Positions 62,367-64,000 of a stretch of 64,000 nt of DNA are shown here, one piece after another. The notes below the pieces were generated by a model, which ran no database searches, had not been told where the DNA came from, and saw nothing but the letters and a program-made list of their open reading frames with translations. The DNA is from Nanobdellota archaeon. GTDB taxonomy: Archaea; Nanobdellota; Nanobdellia; Parvarchaeales; Parvarchaeaceae. The stretch spans positions 1 through 64,000 of the forward strand of contig JAKBJF010000001.1 in assembly GCA_021836125.1 (NCBI GenBank). The letters are read 5' to 3'. A program made the position numbers and the translations under genes. Each line of letters starts with the position of its first letter. Position 1 is the first letter of the stretch.

Positions 62367-62654
62367 TCACAATTTCTCCAGTTCCTTTTCTATTTCATTT
62401 AGCATAATGTCGATTGGCGGTTGATACTGCACGTCTATCGTCTCTTTTTTGTAATATGCTAGGTTTTTACGCATGAACGCTACCTGAGTTGGTATGTATG
62501 AAAAAACATCTATGTCCTGTCTCTCGCCCGCAATCTCTAAATAAGTCTTGTATTTTTTGGGCTCTTTCATTGTTTTAAACCCGCGCCATAGATCATATAT
62601 GTCTTTAAGCATGTTTCTGTCTGCCATGGCAATTGTTTTTTCGGCGATAAGCAT
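62367..62654 (-). CDS. Unknown 95-residue protein
   Basis: Helical and charged; no family. TATA-like box (CTATAAAATC) about 28 bases before the ATG supports this start. The C-terminus is acidic. Confidence 0.65.
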   Translation of the reverse strand: MLIAEKTIAMADRNMLKDIYDLWRGFKTMKEPKKYKTYLEIAGERQDIDVFSYIPTQVAFMRKNLAYYKKETIDVQYQPPIDIMLNEIEKELEKL

Positions 62655-62743
62655 GATAAAATCATTTTACTAGATTTTATAGATAAAACAACTACTTTAT
62701 AGTGATAGAAAAGTATTTATACTAGTCTATCTCATATAAGCCT

Positions 62744-63643
62744 ATGGAAAACTATTCAGAAGAAAAGGAAGGGAAAGACGTATTTCAATCTCCGTATTCA
62801 GCGGATTTAGAAGCTATTTTAGCGGCTGATTTGGAAAATATAGAAGCTGGACTTAAAAAGATCTCTGCAACTAATAATAGGCAGGCTGTGAACGGTTCGG
62901 CAAATCGTGCTCCTGCAAGGCGTTACTCGGCACCTACAAGCGTGTTTGATGCTATCTATCAGGATCTAGAACGCGCTAGTGAAGGTGCTTATAACGCGTT
63001 AAGCAATGTTGGCGGCTCTCTAAAAGAGAAAACTGGAGATGTTTATGAAAATTATTTTGTAGAGCGTAAGCCTGTTGCGTCCTTTTATCAAACGCTGAAA
63101 AATAAAGGAAATAGTTTATACGGCAGCGTAAAAAGGTTGGGAAAACAGACAAAAACCCGAGCAGCAAACAGAATGTACAAATTATTTGGAAAGGAAGCAC
63201 CTTCAGCGAAGGTAGCTGACGAAAACGTTGCTGTTTCTGCTGAAGAGCCAGAAGGTCTGGATATAATTAGACAAGGGAGTTATAATCAAAACGAAAACTC
63301 CGACGGTGCGCCGCGCGGTGTTAACTTGTTGGAAGATGATGAACTTTTAGGGGCTAATTTTGATGCTTTAAACGAAAAGGATATAAATAACAACAAACGA
63401 AACACGGAAAAGTATAAAGGACTTTCACCTATAAAGCGTGTAAGACTCCCTAACAAACGGATGGGCTATTTCATACAGAACGGAAATCGGGCTGCTCCTT
63501 ACAGTTCACAGGTACGCGGTCCGCTGCCAAACTCTGTATCTTATTCCTTTACGATGTCTTACGGCAATAGAGGATTTAACATGTCGTATACTGTCTCAGC
63601 AGGATTCGGCATATCATCAGGATATGCATACACGTCTAACTAG
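62744..63643 (+). CDS. Unknown 299-residue low-complexity protein
   Basis: DLEAIL at 21-26 (recurrent motif). Residues about 30-60 are Asn/Ala-rich, then Tyr/Lys-rich helical parts, an acidic patch, and a C-terminal segment rich in Ser, Tyr, Gly and Asn (NMSYTVSAGFG). Probably largely disordered. TATA-like box about 27 bases upstream. It precedes the J-domain gene by 12 bases, so they form an operon. Confidence 0.7.
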   Translation: MENYSEEKEGKDVFQSPYSADLEAILAADLENIEAGLKKISATNNRQAVNGSANRAPARRYSAPTSVFDAIYQDLERASEGAYNALSNVGGSLKEKTGDVYENYFVERKPVASFYQTLKNKGNSLYGSVKRLGKQTKTRAANRMYKLFGKEAPSAKVADENVAVSAEEPEGLDIIRQGSYNQNENSDGAPRGVNLLEDDELLGANFDALNEKDINNNKRNTEKYKGLSPIKRVRLPNKRMGYFIQNGNRAAPYSSQVRGPLPNSVSYSFTMSYGNRGFNMSYTVSAGFGISSGYAYTSN

Positions 63644-63655
63644 ACGGACCGCAGC

Positions 63656-64000
63656 ATGGATAAATTAGTTTATTCGATTAAAACTGGTAAGCCTTATGAA
63701 GAGGACTATAAAACCATTAAAATCGATTATAAAGAATTGTTGGACCTGGATAATATTATTAGCGACATGCTAAAGAAAGAGGCAGAAGCCAGAGCAAGAG
63801 AAGAAGAAACTAAAAGAAAACTAGAAGAAGAAAGAAAAAATAGAGCAGAAGCCGCAAGAAATAGAAGAGTCGAGGAAGCGAGAGTCAAAGATCCTTATTC
63901 TATACTTGGCGTAAGCCGCAACGCATCAATTTCAGATGTACAAAGGGCATACTTCAGCTTAGCCAGAAGATATCATCCTGACTTGTTCCAAGATCCTCGT
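63656..64000 (+). CDS. J-domain protein with charged coiled coil, C-terminus cut by window
   Basis: 115 codons are seen. Residues about 49-82 are a Glu/Arg/Lys/Ala-rich coiled coil. A J domain then starts at [13 protein letters not shown] and contains RRYHPDLF (HPD). A C-terminal or internal J domain after a coiled coil is unlike DnaJ. It follows the disordered 299-residue protein in an operon, so it may recruit Hsp70 to it (inference). Confidence 0.8.
   Translation, partial: MDKLVYSIKTGKPYEEDYKTIKIDYKELLDLDNIISDMLKKEAEARAREEETKRKLEEERKNRAEAARNRRVEEARVKDPYSILGVSRNASISDVQRAYFSLARRYHPDLFQDPR

Noticed and set aside
1-64000. tRNA, rRNA, CRISPR array, insertion sequence
   Set aside because: I searched the gaps by eye for T-loop sequences, direct-repeat arrays and transposase-like proteins and saw none; a covariance-model scan would be needed to exclude intron-split tRNAs.

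Overview
The window reads as a piece of a small, AT-rich archaeal chromosome. TATA-like boxes sit about 25-30 bases before most first-gene start codons, giving largely leaderless transcripts; only a few genes show a clear Shine-Dalgarno site. It carries archaeal class III (pilin-like) signal peptides of the type QSALEYMMTYGW, an archaeal-type TrpRS, a beta-CASP RNase and a Nuo complex without the NADH module. Combined with very dense small genes and many orphan proteins, this points to a DPANN-type archaeon, most likely Micrarchaeota/ARMAN-like. That placement is inference from protein style, not from a marker-gene comparison.

Layout. 1-9500: a beta-CASP nuclease cut by the window edge, secreted or membrane orphans, a nucleoside hydrolase, a DUF2283 protein, a ferritin-like/VIT1-CCC1 metal transporter, a HAD hydrolase, the first of three PRTase-like paralogues, and a 37-residue pilin-like micro-protein. 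9568-14687: a DUF6159 membrane protein, then a tight nuoABCDHI operon (overlapping starts and stops) that is not followed by nuoJKLMN. 14742-20599: a HELGH metallopeptidase, a 1333-residue surface protein with Ig-like repeats, DUF2341 and a beta-propeller, and two look-alike small charged proteins (14742 and 20140), each heading a two-gene cassette. 20616-31800: two kinase-like proteins, a 756-residue helical protein, a metallophosphoesterase, HAD and GNAT enzymes, a purine-type PRTase, small orphans, a nucleotidyltransferase and a TraB/ChaN-like protein. 32000-39085: trpS, a decayed Asp/Glu racemase, a nucleoside deoxyribosyltransferase-like protein, and two more PRTase-like paralogues. 39086-45795: a GT2 glycosyltransferase, then an unusual operon made of a MoxR-type AAA ATPase, a GXGXG-like beta-helix membrane protein, a metallopeptidase-VWA protein, and a second beta-helix membrane protein. 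45840-64000: J-domain proteins, a Cys-rich-tailed orphan, MetB-like enzyme, nucleoside phosphorylase, a zincin, class III secreted proteins, a transglutaminase-like protein, a nitrilase-family protein, a cupin, and more orphans.

How it fits together. Nucleoside salvage is well represented (nucleoside hydrolase, phosphorylase, PRTase, deoxyribosyltransferase-like protein), as expected of a host-dependent cell. Surface proteins dominate the secreted set. The most striking signal is a recurrent short motif, x-L-[ED]-x-[LI]-L, in the first about 55 residues of at least 14 otherwise unrelated proteins (zincins, kinase, nucleotidyltransferase, the three non-ATPase members of the MoxR operon, several orphans), with about ten looser versions. 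The housekeeping enzymes of the window lack it. It looks like a shared targeting or docking tag and is the best candidate here for an undescribed system.
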